Shown piece by piece: positions 19,769 through 30,748 of a stretch of 64,000 bases of DNA. Origin of the DNA: Pteria penguin (taxonomy: Eukaryota; Mollusca; Bivalvia; Pterioida; Pteriidae); contig CM068593.1 in NCBI GenBank assembly GCA_035048485.1, positions 4,163,151 to 4,227,150 of the forward strand, given 5' to 3'. The translations under genes and the position numbers were made by a program. Numbering within the stretch: position 1 is the first letter of the stretch; each line of letters opens with the position of its first letter. The notes beneath the pieces are model-generated. The model saw only the letters and a program-made list of their open reading frames with translations. It was not told the origin of the DNA and made no database searches.

Positions 19769-21055
19769 AAGTGCTTTATTTTTGGAATTAATTATCCAAC
19801 TCTGTTAAAAATATATTATTAAATTTATTTGTTTTTATTCAAAATTATCAGTAAATAAAAGTCAAAATAACATAATGAAAATGTGGAACATATTATTTCA
19901 TATCCAGGTATCCTATACATGATTCTTGAAATTTCTTTTAACCTAATGATCCGTCATTTTAATATTTATTTACATTTTTTTTACTTTCTAGAGGCATTTA
20001 TTATAGAATTTGATGTGTAGAAAAATTATAATGATAATTAATTGCTTTTAATTTTCACAAGAGTGAAGATTTATATTAACTCAAAATATTACATTTAGAA
20101 AAAAAGAACTGTTGTATATTGCATATACATGTATGTACTTTATTCTAATTTATGAAAAGACCTCCTTTCAGTTATTGAAATTGATTCAATTCATTTCATT
20201 TAGTTTGAGACTATAAAAAGACATAATACAATATGCATGGTAGATAGTATATATATAAATATGCTTGCAAAAAGATATTTAGAACTGCACATTGAAAAGG
20301 TTATGTCTGGATGAAACCAAATACAGAAATAGTAATGACTGTAACATTCAAGTTCTAATTTGGTTTTATGTAAATTAAGACAAACAGCAAACTCCTACTC
20401 AGATTATCAATATGACTTTTCATAACTTAATTATTCTAAGTGTACATATTAAGTTGTGATACTGATTCAGTTAGATCTGAAATATTGTAATGTAAATACA
20501 TGTGCATATATATTCTTTAATTATGCATTCATTCCAGGAAAAATATCACATACTTACTATGAACAGTTAATAATTGGGGGAAATCTTCTATTTATGTGAA
20601 TCTAGCTAATATTAAAAAAATATCATTATTTGTATAAAACACCATTTATTGATATTAATATTTTTTATTTTCATCAAGAAATATAAGAAACAAAATTTAA
20701 TTATTTTACTTAAACCTTTACACTGCATTATATTAATGTATCCAAAATCCCAATCCATTTTAAAACACTTAAAACAACAGAGAATTAAGTAACCAATGGC
20801 TAACAATATCGAAGGGTTAAAATAAATTTGAAATGAAATGTGGACATTTTATTGAAATAGAATTTTCAATTTTCAAATCAGGGTTTTTTTTTTTAAATTT
20901 AGAATTGAAACTGTCAGTTTCTTTCAGCTACCTTGGATTATGAACCCATGGTGCAATTTTCTTAGATTTTCAAACCAAGCTAATGGCTACTTTTCTAAAT
21001 GAATGGTTGGTCCTGAAAAGGACCGTTTTGGTCATGTTATATAAAGTTGATGGAA
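19769..21055. other. AT-rich non-coding stretch
   Basis: No gene, RNA or clear repeat seen. The minus frame at 20612-20806 is of very AT-rich composition and is not supported. Confidence 0.4.
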
Positions 21056-21594
21056 TCAAATCTTGCTCAGTAAGGCCCTTCTAACATGTCTGAAATACAT
21101 GGCTTGTCCACAATTGTTAAAATGAACACCGTCTATAAAATGCTTGGGTCTGGGCCATTTGCACTGCCAGTACATGATATCTGGATGACATTTTTGTGAG
21201 AGGATTTTATTGATCACCTTTTTCTGCTTGTCATAATCTCTTCTTGAAATGTCCCGTGGTTTAAGTCTCATAACAACTGCACCAATAATAACATATTTAG
21301 CCCCATTATGTATAAGATCAAGGGCAAATGCAAATATTTCTTCGGCAATTTCTTCTGGGGTTGCATAAGGATTAATGTCGTTGCCACCAATTTGTAAGAA
21401 AAAAGTTCAGGTCGAACTTGCCTAACGTCATGAAGAAAACTTGGCTTTGCTTTTGGTATGGTTGCCCCACTTATGCCTTTCAAAGTGACTCTAGCCATCT
21501 GCTGGGAACAGAACAAGATTTTTTCCATGTTCATCCATATCTTAAGTCTCTTGATGAAACTGTGTCCAAGTACTAAAATGGTTTTTGTAGGCAT
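21056..21594 (-). pseudogene. SGNH-hydrolase-like protein, one frameshift
   Basis: The minus strand encodes an SGNH-type fold of about 180 residues. Near the N-terminus is VLGHSFIKRL (block I; GHS in place of GDS). In the middle is IGGND (block III, 21378-21389), and near the C-terminus DGVHFN (block V, Asp-x-x-His, about 21119-21133). These give the Ser, Asn and Asp/His expected of the family, which usually hydrolyses esters. The frame shifts at a six-T run (plus-strand A6, 21399-21404): the N-terminal part is in one frame and the GGND part plus the rest in another, so one base is missing. There are no introns. Intronless SGNH domains occur in some non-LTR retrotransposons and as orphan open frames in molluscs; neighbours do not decide between these. 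The break may be real or a homopolymer error. Confidence 0.6.
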
Positions 21595-22275
21595 GTTGAA
21601 TTTGCTTTTGTGAATATTATAGTTGTAATCATTGTTTTATACCATAAAGTATTTATAACTACAGTGGGATTAATGACACATGGTATAATAATTACTCAAT
21701 TGATAATTATAAGTAGTATACAAAGAATGTGGTTTCACGAAATTAACTTCTTAATTGCAGAAAAATATCTACAGGTATAATTACTTCATATGCATACATT
21801 CAATTCTCTTGTCATAAAATGACCAAACAATTATTAAGTTTCTGATATGAATAGCAGCAATTATATATTTCACAAACATGGAACTATTTACTCCATAATT
21901 GGATGGACCCTTTAATTCATAATGATAGCGCATTTAGACTCCAACATAAAACAAAAACTCAGAAGAAACTTTAAAAATTTTTGAAACTGTAATTCTGACA
22001 ATGCATGAAATAGATAATGTATATTTCATTGTTTAGGAATATCACAAACAAAAATAGTAATAATAATAACAATGATAAAATAAATAAATAAACATATGTG
22101 GATGATGAAATTATTAGATACATTGAAATCTAAATACGTCTAAGCAAATTCTTCAATATACATTATTTTCATAAAGAATTTGAGACCGTGTATTTACTAT
22201 CATTATTTCTATTTCTCAATTAATCTAAAGGCTTTTCACATGCTTATGATTGATTATGTTACGGTCACTGACCAC
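21595..22275. other. Non-coding stretch
   Basis: AT-rich sequence without exon or repeat signature, apart from short A/T-rich simple sequence at about 22050-22090. Confidence 0.4.
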
Positions 22276-22287
22276 AGTCATTTTGTG

Positions 22288-22459
22288 GTTGGTTGGTTGA
22301 TTGGTGTTTTACGTCGCTTTCAACAATATTTCAGTTATATCGCGACATGGAAGCAGGAGGTTACCAACCTCTTAAACATAGTGGCGCAACCCGGGAATCG
22401 AACCCGGATCGTCGGCGCCACAAGCCAAGCGCTTAACCACTACACCACGCCTGCTCCGG
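22288..22459 (-). mobile_element. tRNA-derived SINE with 12-bp target duplication
   Basis: On the minus strand the head is tRNA-like: GTGGTGTAGTGGTTAAGCGC (A-box region) and GGGTTCGATTCCCGGG (B box), driving RNA polymerase III. The body has GAAATATTGTTGAAAGCGAC, a block I recall as frequent in bivalve SINEs, and the 3' tail is (AACC)n. The 12-bp AGTCATTTTGTG is repeated exactly on both sides (22276-22287 and 22460-22471). It is moved in trans by LINE proteins. Confidence 0.85.
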
Positions 22460-22471
22460 AGTCATTTTGTG

Positions 22472-23895
22472 TACTTTCTCATACCTGGTTAAGATTAGTC
22501 ATATAGATACTTTGACTGAACCCATACTGGGGAGTTGTGAATGAAATACCGTGCAGCAGACATGTACTAGATGTTCAGTGAATGAAGTTGATTAATGCTG
22601 ATGACACAAAATAAAAAATTACACCAATTATTTTCCAATGAGACAAAAAATAATCATAATAATAAAAAAAAAATAAATAAAAAAATAAAAATATAAATAA
22701 ATAAAAGAAACCAAAAAGGTACATTTGTTCCACATCAGTACAATGCATGTCAAGCTTTTAATTGTTGAAAGATGCTTTGCTCATGCAACGTATTTGTTTC
22801 GTGAAAGTAATTGATATGTGAGAGTGATTTCGACTCCTTGATATGAATGTCAAGTTTTAAAAACATTTTGGAATATCTAGTGAACTTTGCCCTTGTAACA
22901 TTTTGCTCTTAATTCACATGACAAGCATCGTGTACGCCCAAATAAATCAATTACTTGATACAAGACTTCAACTACGTTACTATAATTTGTTGTGCATGTA
23001 GCCTACATGTTTTAGATGGTCAAGTTCTACAGGCGAACGTACGGTCAGACTGTTTTGCGGTACCCTAAAGTCTTAGGAAGCAAGTCAACATTGAATTTCG
23101 TTTCGTAACGTGATAGAAAATTAAACCATTGTACCCAGATCAGAGATCGGTTTTTGGCTTGGAAAATGACATCCTGAAGAGATCATCGTCTCCACTTTAC
23201 GTGGTATATAAAATCATCTTTAAAATAAATCATTAAAATGGTTGATCGATACACATTTACTTGAATTTGATAATACGAACAGACCGTCACTGAGGGGTAT
23301 GCTTACACTGTCTGATAGATAACCAGTAGGCATATTATAATGCTAACCATCGTGATCCTCGCAAGCCCCGGGTCAGTTTCTAAATTCGTTTTATCGAGAG
23401 GAACGATCGCTGAAACGTGGCTTGCGATGATGGGTGCTGACATGGTGAAAAATCATTATAGACAGATATTGAATATTATTGATATCATCAGAGGAAATTC
23501 GAGTGAACTGGTCGTAAGTTCAAACGATTGTTTGACTTCTTTAGGTGTTAATTGAATTCCTGAACTTTTATTCAAAGCCACCAAAACGCAAAATCAGCTT
23601 GAACTTGAAAGGTATGAAATTGAAAATGACATACTTTGACTGTCATTATGAAAATGACATACTTTGACTGTCATTATGAAATATAGCCACATAAAATAAA
23701 GTGTTTTTAAAAGTACTAGCACTAGCAGTTTTACACAATGTACCAGACATGGTTGTAATTTAAAAGATCCATTTTTTTTCATCTTACAGATATGATAAAA
23801 TAACTTTGCATATACAGGTCTATATAGACTTCAGATAGATATGCATTTTAAAATGTGTTGAATTAAATTCTTTTTCACCAGTTAATACAGTCCAA
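22472..23895. other. Non-coding stretch upstream of the transposase gene
   Basis: A/T-rich simple sequence at 22652-22707. A 29-bp perfect tandem pair with AAAATGACATACTTTGACTG lies at about 23619-23676. The frame 23340-23555 is not supported by splice context. The promoter of the downstream transposase gene presumably lies in this region, but I see no clear core element. Confidence 0.4.
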
Positions 23896-24049
23896 ATGGA
23901 GGGAAACTTACACCGTTGTCTTTCTTGCAACATCTTGGCCAACAGAAGAACAGTATACAGACATAGAAAGTTTGGATGCACTTCAAAAAGGAAATTTTCA
24001 GCCATTGAATGCTATACTCCTACACCCAGTGAATTAGATTCAGATAGTG
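23896..24049 (+). CDS. Exon 1 of a tnp2-type transposase gene
   Basis: An acceptor-like TTAATACAG precedes ATG 23896, which opens 51 codons plus one base to the donor GTG|GTAAAT. The peptide begins MEGNLHRCLSCNILANRR and contains CX2CX12HX4C, a small zinc-finger-like module near the N-terminus. It ends in a Ser/Glu/Asp stretch. The leftover G joins exon 2 in frame (GAT, Asp). An N-terminal zinc-binding module before an acidic linker is common in animal tnp2-like proteins as I recall them. Too short to be noticed by a simple frame search. Confidence 0.6.
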
Positions 24050-25002
24050 GTAAATTTATTTTATAGGTTTTTAATACGGAGTATCGCAACTACTAAAATT
24101 CCGTCACGGTTTGCATTTAGTCACCTACCAAATCCATTGTTCTCGATGTGGGCCCTTTAATGTGGGCAGCTTACGTCATAATCATATGACGCCATAACAA
24201 TCACAAAGTGCGCGTGTATGTTCACGTTATTTTAGTTGCGATATTACGTATTGCATAATGGAATCCTGCATTGGTTATGCAAAATCTTTTTATAAACTAC
24301 TAGTTAAGTTTTTTCATCCCACATCAGGCATGACCTCTGTGCAAAGTGTCAGTATATCCATCTGTCCAGTCATTTAGTGAGCTATTTACTTGCATTTATC
24401 CATATGGATCTTAATTAAGCTTCACATAATTGTTCTAAAGAACCCAAAAGTATCTGAAATGAGCTTGCAGAGGAGACCATTTGTTGTATTTTAAGGTCAC
24501 CTTCATATTAAAGTTCACTTACGATGTTTGATACATCTTCAATTATAGGGAGAATAAAGTGAAAAAGACTAACCCCTTAGACTGAAGCAAATGTTATGTG
24601 TCATGTGTAATGAACTGTAATAAAAGTATAATGTATGACCATATGCAAATTATCACTCTTCCAAATTATAGATTAAGCTCACCAATATTCTCAGATCTAT
24701 ATAGTATATTTGTATAGATTGTAAAATTGCATAGGTCTTATAAATTTCTGTGCAATGCATCATCATAAGTAATAATTATGTGATGTAAAACAACAAACAT
24801 TATCCCCATATTTGGTTTGTACAGTTGATATTATGTCTGATCACATATAATTCAATGAACGATAAGGTGTTTAATAGACCTAATATAACAATATTTAAAT
24901 CAGAGTTAGAATTATATATCTTAAATGTCACAGTTAATTTGTTTAAAATATATATCCTTGAATAAAGGTTGCAGTGTTCAAAGTCAAATAATATAATTAT
25001 AG
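24050..25002 (+). other. Intron 1 of the transposase gene
   Basis: Bounded by GTAAAT and ATTATAG. It contains a relatively GC-richer island at about 24090-24260 with TTACGTCATAA and TATGACGCC, CRE-like words that could be an internal or alternative promoter. Confidence 0.4.
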
Positions 25003-25079
25003 ATTCAGATGTAAATGCAACCAGCAGTAACATGGACACAGATAGTGTTGTGCCAGACACCAATGCAGTTTCGTTGGAG
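25003..25079 (+). CDS. Exon 2 of the tnp2-type transposase gene
   Basis: A 77-nt exon between an ATTATAG acceptor and a GAG|GTAAAA donor. It reads DSDVNATSSNMDTDSVVPDT then NAVSLE, an unstructured acidic linker. Phase is 1 on entry and 0 on exit, matching exons 1 and 3. Phase agreement on both sides is the main evidence. Confidence 0.6.
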
Positions 25080-26075
25080 GTAAAACTACATAGAATACTA
25101 GAACTTTAATATGAGCTTACACTTGATTGATTCTTTCAAATGCCATATTGAAGCAGTTTGTAAAAATATGTAAATGTGGTTATCAAATAATGTGGACTTT
25201 ATTAGTTTGAAAGGATAGACTTCGCCTTCAATTGCCACAGTGAGTGATAATTGATTCTGAAATTATATCCATATATGTTTGTTATATAATTCATACATGG
25301 CTGTTTTGCAGCCAAATATCCCCTAAATGAAAATATGTTTTTGTGTGTTCTGGGTTTAAATGCAACTTATAACTTTGAGTTTTTATCTTCTCTCTCTCTC
25401 TCTCTCTCCACAGACCTGTTATGGATGTCATTCAGTCATAGCCATCCAGATTAATACAAAAAATCATTATCTAATTTCATCTTGAGGGATTGAGATGATT
25501 TAATGTAATGAACAAATTCTATAAAAGTAAATGGATGACCAGTGTTACATAGCTGTACTTTGAATACACCTGTATGTAATACAGATATAGAAAACTTGAA
25601 AAAAAAGTTGATAAATGAAAAGTATAATTTATGCTAAGAAATGTTGTGTGGCTTGTATTTAATGTTAATGTATAATAACATATCTCATATCACAGTTGCT
25701 TTTCTTAAAATGTGAAATATTTCAACTGTCACTTTGAATACCAAATCAAGGGTGATTTTCAGCTTATTAACATAATATTGAAAAGTTCTTACATGTGGAA
25801 TTCACATGAAGGTTCATATTTGGAAACTGAAGAGTGAATCACATGTGAAATATGTTTACATTGATAAATTTGGTGGGTGATGATAGAATGTTTAGAGTGA
25901 CATACAAGTATTTCTTTGTATAGCATCTGTCTGTCTGGTAGAGGTCACACTTTAGAAAATGTGTTGTATCAGGAAGCTATGTTTTCCTTACAATACTGTA
26001 GCATTTTATCTGAGGGCAGTTAATTTTAACAAATTGCTTCATTATTTCAATCACTGATTTAATCCAATTTTACAG
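25080..26075 (+). other. Intron 2 of the transposase gene
   Basis: GTAAAA to TTTTACAG, with a (TC)n run at about 25388-25408 and no exon signature. Confidence 0.5.
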
Positions 26076-28697
26076 GCCTCTGACCATAATAGAACAGATG
26101 AAGATGATCTTGACCTTGACAACCAGCAATACCAATGGAGTGATGAAGATGAGGATGAGATTGAAATGGACATAAACGAGTCAAACTCAGGAATAAAAGA
26201 AACACGGGGACATGCAAAATCATTAATCAATTTTTTATGTTGCTCCATCCTTTTTCTACAGTGTGAATTTAATCTAAGTAATTACTGTGTGGAGAAAATT
26301 TTGTTTCTGTTTCATAAACTTCTTGTCATTTTGTCACATATGAGTAGGTTTTGTTTGTTTATTGTTGAGAGTTTTCCTACATCTTTGTATTTACTTAGGA
26401 AAATAACAAATCTTGATAGAGATGACTTTGTTAAGTATGTTACTTGTCCAAATTGTACTGCAATTTTTAAATACACTGACATTGTGAAAGAAAGAAATGG
26501 CAGGACAGTAGTGTATAAATGTTCCAATATGGTTTTTGGTTGTAGGGTAGACAAGAATAATGAAAATAGAGTTAGAAAAGGATAATATCAATGTGGTGCT
26601 ACTCTTGTTAAGGAAATCAAATTGGCCTCAGGGAAAGTAAAATATTACCCAATCAAGTTTTACTGTTATAAAAGCGTTATAGACTCAATTCAGCATTTTA
26701 TTTCAAGAAAGGGATTTTTAGATTCATGTAACAAATGGCAAGATAGACATTCTCCAGATGATGCATATGTAGATATTTTTGATGGAGATATTTGGAAAAC
26801 TTTTCAAAATGTAAATGGACAATCTTTCTTAAGCCAACCAAATAATTTAGCCGTAATGATAAATTTAGATTGGTTTCAGCCTTACAAAAGACGTAGAAAT
26901 CAGTTGCTGTGATTTATCTTGTATTCATGAAAGTGCCGAGACACTTGAGATTCAAATCAGAAACTGTTCTTCTTTTAGGTATCATACCAGCTTTAGAGAA
27001 AGAACCTGCTTCTCTAAATTCCTTTCTTAAACCATTTATTGATGAAATGATGTTTCTTTACAAAGGTTTTGATTTTATGCCATACGGATATGATGAGAAC
27101 ATCAAAATTAAGGTTATGCTTCTGTGTGCGTCGTCAAATATCCCTGCAGCTAGAAAACTTGGTGGTTTCATGGGACATGGAGCTATTTGTGGTTGTTCAA
27201 TATGTGATTTAGAATTTCGAAATTCTGAACGAGAGCGTTATTGTGGTCCTGTGGATCCATCAAAATGGAATTTCAGAACCAGAAATAAGCATTTAAAGTT
27301 TGCTGATAAGGCACTAAAAGCAGAAACTTTGACCAAAAAATCCGAAATTGAAAAGAAATATGGTTATAGATATACACAGTTACTGGAACTGCCTTATTTT
27401 GAACCTACTAAATTCAGTGTTGTTGAACCCATGCACAATCTCTTCTTAGCCACTGCAAAGCGACTATTTTCGCACTGGATAGATAGTCAAATTTTAACAA
27501 AAGTTGATTTTGAAATAATAAGTTCCCGTGTTTCTAAAATGAATGTTTCAGCAGATATTGGTAGATTGCCTTCAAATATCTCTTCAAATTATGGCCAGTT
27601 TACAGCTGATGAATGGGAAAATTGGGCACTTTCGTATTCATTATATGCGTTAAAGAGATTACTACCAGATATTCACATGAAAGTGTGGCAAACCTTTGTA
27701 TTAGCTCGTCATCATATTGTCCGAACTTTAATCCATTCATCAAATTTAATAATTGCAGATCGTCTTTTTGCAAAATTTTTTAATGAAGCACTAAATTTGT
27801 ATGGACCAAGTTTTATGACACCAAATATGCATCTTCATGGCCACCTCAGCGACTGTATAAAAATGTATGGTAGCATTTACGGATTTTGGGCATTTAGCTT
27901 TGAAAGATACAATGGCATGCTGGCAGATTTTCCCTCAAACAAAAGATCCATTGAAATACAAATAAGGAGAAAATTCCAACAATTATGTTTTACTATTGAT
28001 ATGAAATTTCAAGAACTTGGGGAATACACCTCAGAATTCTTAAAATTTGTAGGTGATAAATCCCATACAATTACAAATATAGTAGATGGTAAATTTAGAC
28101 TAGCAGCTACATTTCCATTTCATAAAATTGAGATAGATTTATGGAGTGATTTAAGCAAAATTTATAAAAAGCATGAAAGTTATTCTCTGTTGTCCTTAAC
28201 TTTTCTGGAAAGAAGTAATTTGTTACAAATGTATTCAAAGATTTATAGCAAAGATATCAGCATTGAAAACCTTGCAACTGTAGTAAAAAAAAATTCCGTC
28301 TCTGTATTATGGTAATGAACTTTTTTCTTCCAGTGCCAGCAGTAGACACAAAAATTACCATTTGATTATGGCAAAATGGTCAAATGATTCATGTCAAGTG
28401 GTAGATTCAGATGACATACGACCAGGTCATGTTAAGTATTTTATAGAACACGTTTTGGAAATGAATGGAAAACTGTTTCCTCACATCTTTGCAGTTGTTG
28501 ATTGGTTTAAAAGAAGCAACAATAATTATGGGTTCCTTCATCCATTGAGAGTATGGCTTGATAAATTTCATAACGACGGACCTGCATCTTTTATACAAAT
28601 ACAACGTGTTTTATCCAGATGTGCATGGGTCACACATAAACAGGGACAACAGAAATTTATTATTATTAGTCCTGTGCCAGATAGAATATTTATATAA
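26076..28697 (+). pseudogene. Main exon of a tnp2/Transposase_21-like (CACTA-type) transposase, broken
   Basis: From the TTTTACAG acceptor the frame runs through an acidic segment (DEDDLDLDNQ, WSDEDEDEIEMD), a hydrophobic helical region and CPNC ... CX-type zinc-like residues, to a TAA at 26583-26585; the same frame resumes immediately. It then reads INLDWFQPYK, shifts frame around 26893-26905, and continues VPRHLRFKSE, LLGIIPALEKEP and GHGAICGCSICD with MHNLFLATAKR. The DUF4218-like block follows (MHLHGHLSDCIKMYG, FERYNGMLADFPSN). A second shift is at an A9 run (28285-28293), after which the C-terminal part (MAKWSNDSCQ, GPASFIQIQR) is in another frame to TAA 28695-28697. These are tnp2-family (En/Spm-type) signatures. 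Three lesions make this copy non-functional as assembled; two lie where indel errors are plausible. Confidence 0.85.
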
Positions 28698-29284
28698 TTT
28701 CTGAAAATAACTTTAGTTTATTTTAATTATTTGGGTCCTATTTTCAGACAAAGTTGTGTTTTATAATGTCTCGTATGAATCTATGATATGCCGTTATAGC
28801 AGTACTGTTAGTCTGAGAGACCTGCAGTGTGATATGGATCAAGTTGAAATAGAATCTATAAACAGTGTTGATTGAAGGACATAGGCACATGTTGCAGAGT
28901 TTCATACTCGTGTCCTGAAAATCTAAAATTACATGAGTGATTGAATTTAACAGCTAGGGTAGGATGTTTTGAAGTTTGATAGCTATTTTCGGTGTTTTTA
29001 AAAATGTATAGATAGAATAGATTCTATTTGTGATTTCAAATAGATACCTTTTCTAGATTTGCATTTGTTACTTTGGGGATAGAATTTGTAAACAATGTTG
29101 GTTAAAGGACATAGGCACATGTTGCAGAGTTTCATACTCGTGTCCTGCAAATCTAACATTGCATGAGTGATTGATTTCAACTGTTAGGGAAGGATGATTT
29201 TAAATTTAATTGCCATTTTTCATGTTTTTGAAAATGTTTGGATAGAATAGATTCTGCTTGTGATTTCAAATAGTCACGTTTCCA
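28698..29284 (+). repeat. Tandem 230-bp duplication downstream of the transposase
   Basis: A unit with GGACATAGGCACATGTTGCA and GAGTTTCATACTCGTGTCCT starts at about 28845 and again at about 29075 (period 230). The second copy continues after the inserted element, from 29506 to about 29530. Placed directly after the transposase frame, the copies may be 3' UTR or subterminal sequence of the same transposon. No CACTA-type terminus could be fixed. Confidence 0.7.
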
Positions 29285-29505
29285 GGGTCCGGCGCCATAA
29301 ACTGAAAATATACTTAAGTGAAAAATTCATATTCTTCTGTTCATCTATGAATTAATAATTGGGATTTGGATTTTATTGAGTTTTATTCTACTGATAAATA
29401 GAATTAAACCATTCTGCATTAAAATTCATTTGAACGTTTGATAATAGAATAAATTAAAATGAAGTTTTTGACTTAAGTATATTCTCAGTTTATGGCGCCG
29501 GACCC
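29285..29505. mobile_element. 221-bp terminal-inverted-repeat MITE
   Basis: The ends are inverted copies over 34 bases with one mismatch: GGGTCCGGCGCCATAAACTG then AAAATATACTTAAG on the left, and its complement on the right ending GGCGCCGGACCC. It sits inside the second 230-bp duplicate; the undisturbed first duplicate gives the empty site (TTTTCTAGATTT against TTTCCA[element]GATCT). At most one base (A) is duplicated. Superfamily not determined. Confidence 0.85.
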
Positions 29506-29530
29506 AGATCTACATTTGTTATTTTAAGAG

Positions 29531-30284
29531 TTTACATTGATGGAATAAATGTCACTATTTTTATCTAACTATATGGAGAATGTACAAGTACGATGTCAAT
29601 TAATTTGTTAATATTATCTAGATAGTATTATAGTAGGTGTGCTTTATGATTTCATGTAAAAGAAAAGAAAGTAATACAAATGATGCGTAGCTAGGTTATA
29701 GATTGAATTTTATTTCTTGTCATAAGAATTAGAAACATGTAAAACTGTTCTTCATTTCACATGCATTGCGTCATTGATAACCAAAGCTCTGTGTGACAAA
29801 ATGACGAAAGCAAACTTGATTTAAATATATGTACTGTAATATATGATATTGTTCATGTGTGTTGTATATTTAAGCATTCATTTATACACAAATTGCAAGT
29901 TCATTTCTAATATTCTAATATATAAAATGTGTGTACCAAATAGTAATTTAGTAATCATTTGGTACATACACTATTACTCATAGTTTATATTACCATTTGA
30001 ATTGAACACTTTAGTGATACTTATTGTTAAAGGCAATTAAGATATTCATTGCGTAAAATTTATTTCTTAAATGTTGTTCTAGATTGATCATAGAATACAT
30101 TTGTTACTTTTAAGAATATTTAGAAGTTTTGCTTTTTCTGAATATGTTATGAATTGATAATTCAGTTATTTAAATTTCACCATGTCCGTAACCAGATCAT
30201 ATTAACTTGACAGTTCCAGAACACATGTGATTGATTATTTGTTGAAATTTTTTTAAGTAGATAAGTAAATTATAAATAAGTATA
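29531..30284. other. AT-rich non-coding stretch
   Basis: Nothing supportable beyond AT-rich unique sequence. Confidence 0.4.
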
Positions 30285-30748
30285 GTTTCCATTAAGTTTT
30301 CACATTGCAAAAATTATGAGTATTAGTTTCAGTCAAGTTTACGTCTTGCGAAAACTTGTGGAAACAATAAAATCAAGTTTCTGTTTTGCAAAAACTTATG
30401 GTAATAGTTTCCATTAAGTGAAAACTGCAAGGTAAATTTTATAAAAAAAAATTTATTGTAACTTGACATTTAGTTTCTGTAGAACTCATGTAATTAAGTT
30501 TTGAACGTAAGTTTCCATTAAGTTTTCGCCTGGCGGAAACCTGCAGAAACCAGTATGAGTAGTTTCCGTTTTGCGGAAACTTGCTGAAACTTTTATAATA
30601 AGTTTCCGCTAGGTTTCCGACAAAACGGAAACCTGCGGAAACTTGAACATGGTGTTTCCTCAAGTTTCCGTTACGGAAACCTTCCGGAAACTTGATGTCC
30701 AAGTTTCCGCAAGTTTCCGGATTTGCGGAAACTTTTTTTTTTGCAGTG
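30285..30748. repeat. CGGAAAC/GTTTCCG lattice repeat, copy 2
   Basis: Same family as 1-830: TTAAGTTTTGAACGTAAGTTT, TTTCGCCTGGCGGAAACC, CTTCCGGAAACTTGATGTCC and a terminal TTTTTTTTTTGCAGTG. Its left part repeats TTTCCATTAAGTTTTC with diverged copies about every 40-80 bases. The TTGCAGTG end abuts the first base of the 1.7-kb array (ATCCCTGTGC), so the array's left limit coincides with the end of this element. Confidence 0.75.

Noticed and set aside
22380..22456. A functional tRNA gene on the minus strand
   Set aside because: A and B boxes are present, but the sequence continues into a SINE body with an (AACC) tail and 12-bp flanking duplication, so it is a retroposed SINE head.
23340..23555. 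71-codon plus frame upstream of the transposase gene
   Set aside because: Starts ATG and has somewhat higher GC, but no homology is recognised and no donor joins it in phase to 23896.
24090..24260. CRE-rich island as a gene promoter
   Set aside because: It lies within a phase-consistent intron and has no downstream exon that depends on it; kept only as a note in the intron entry.
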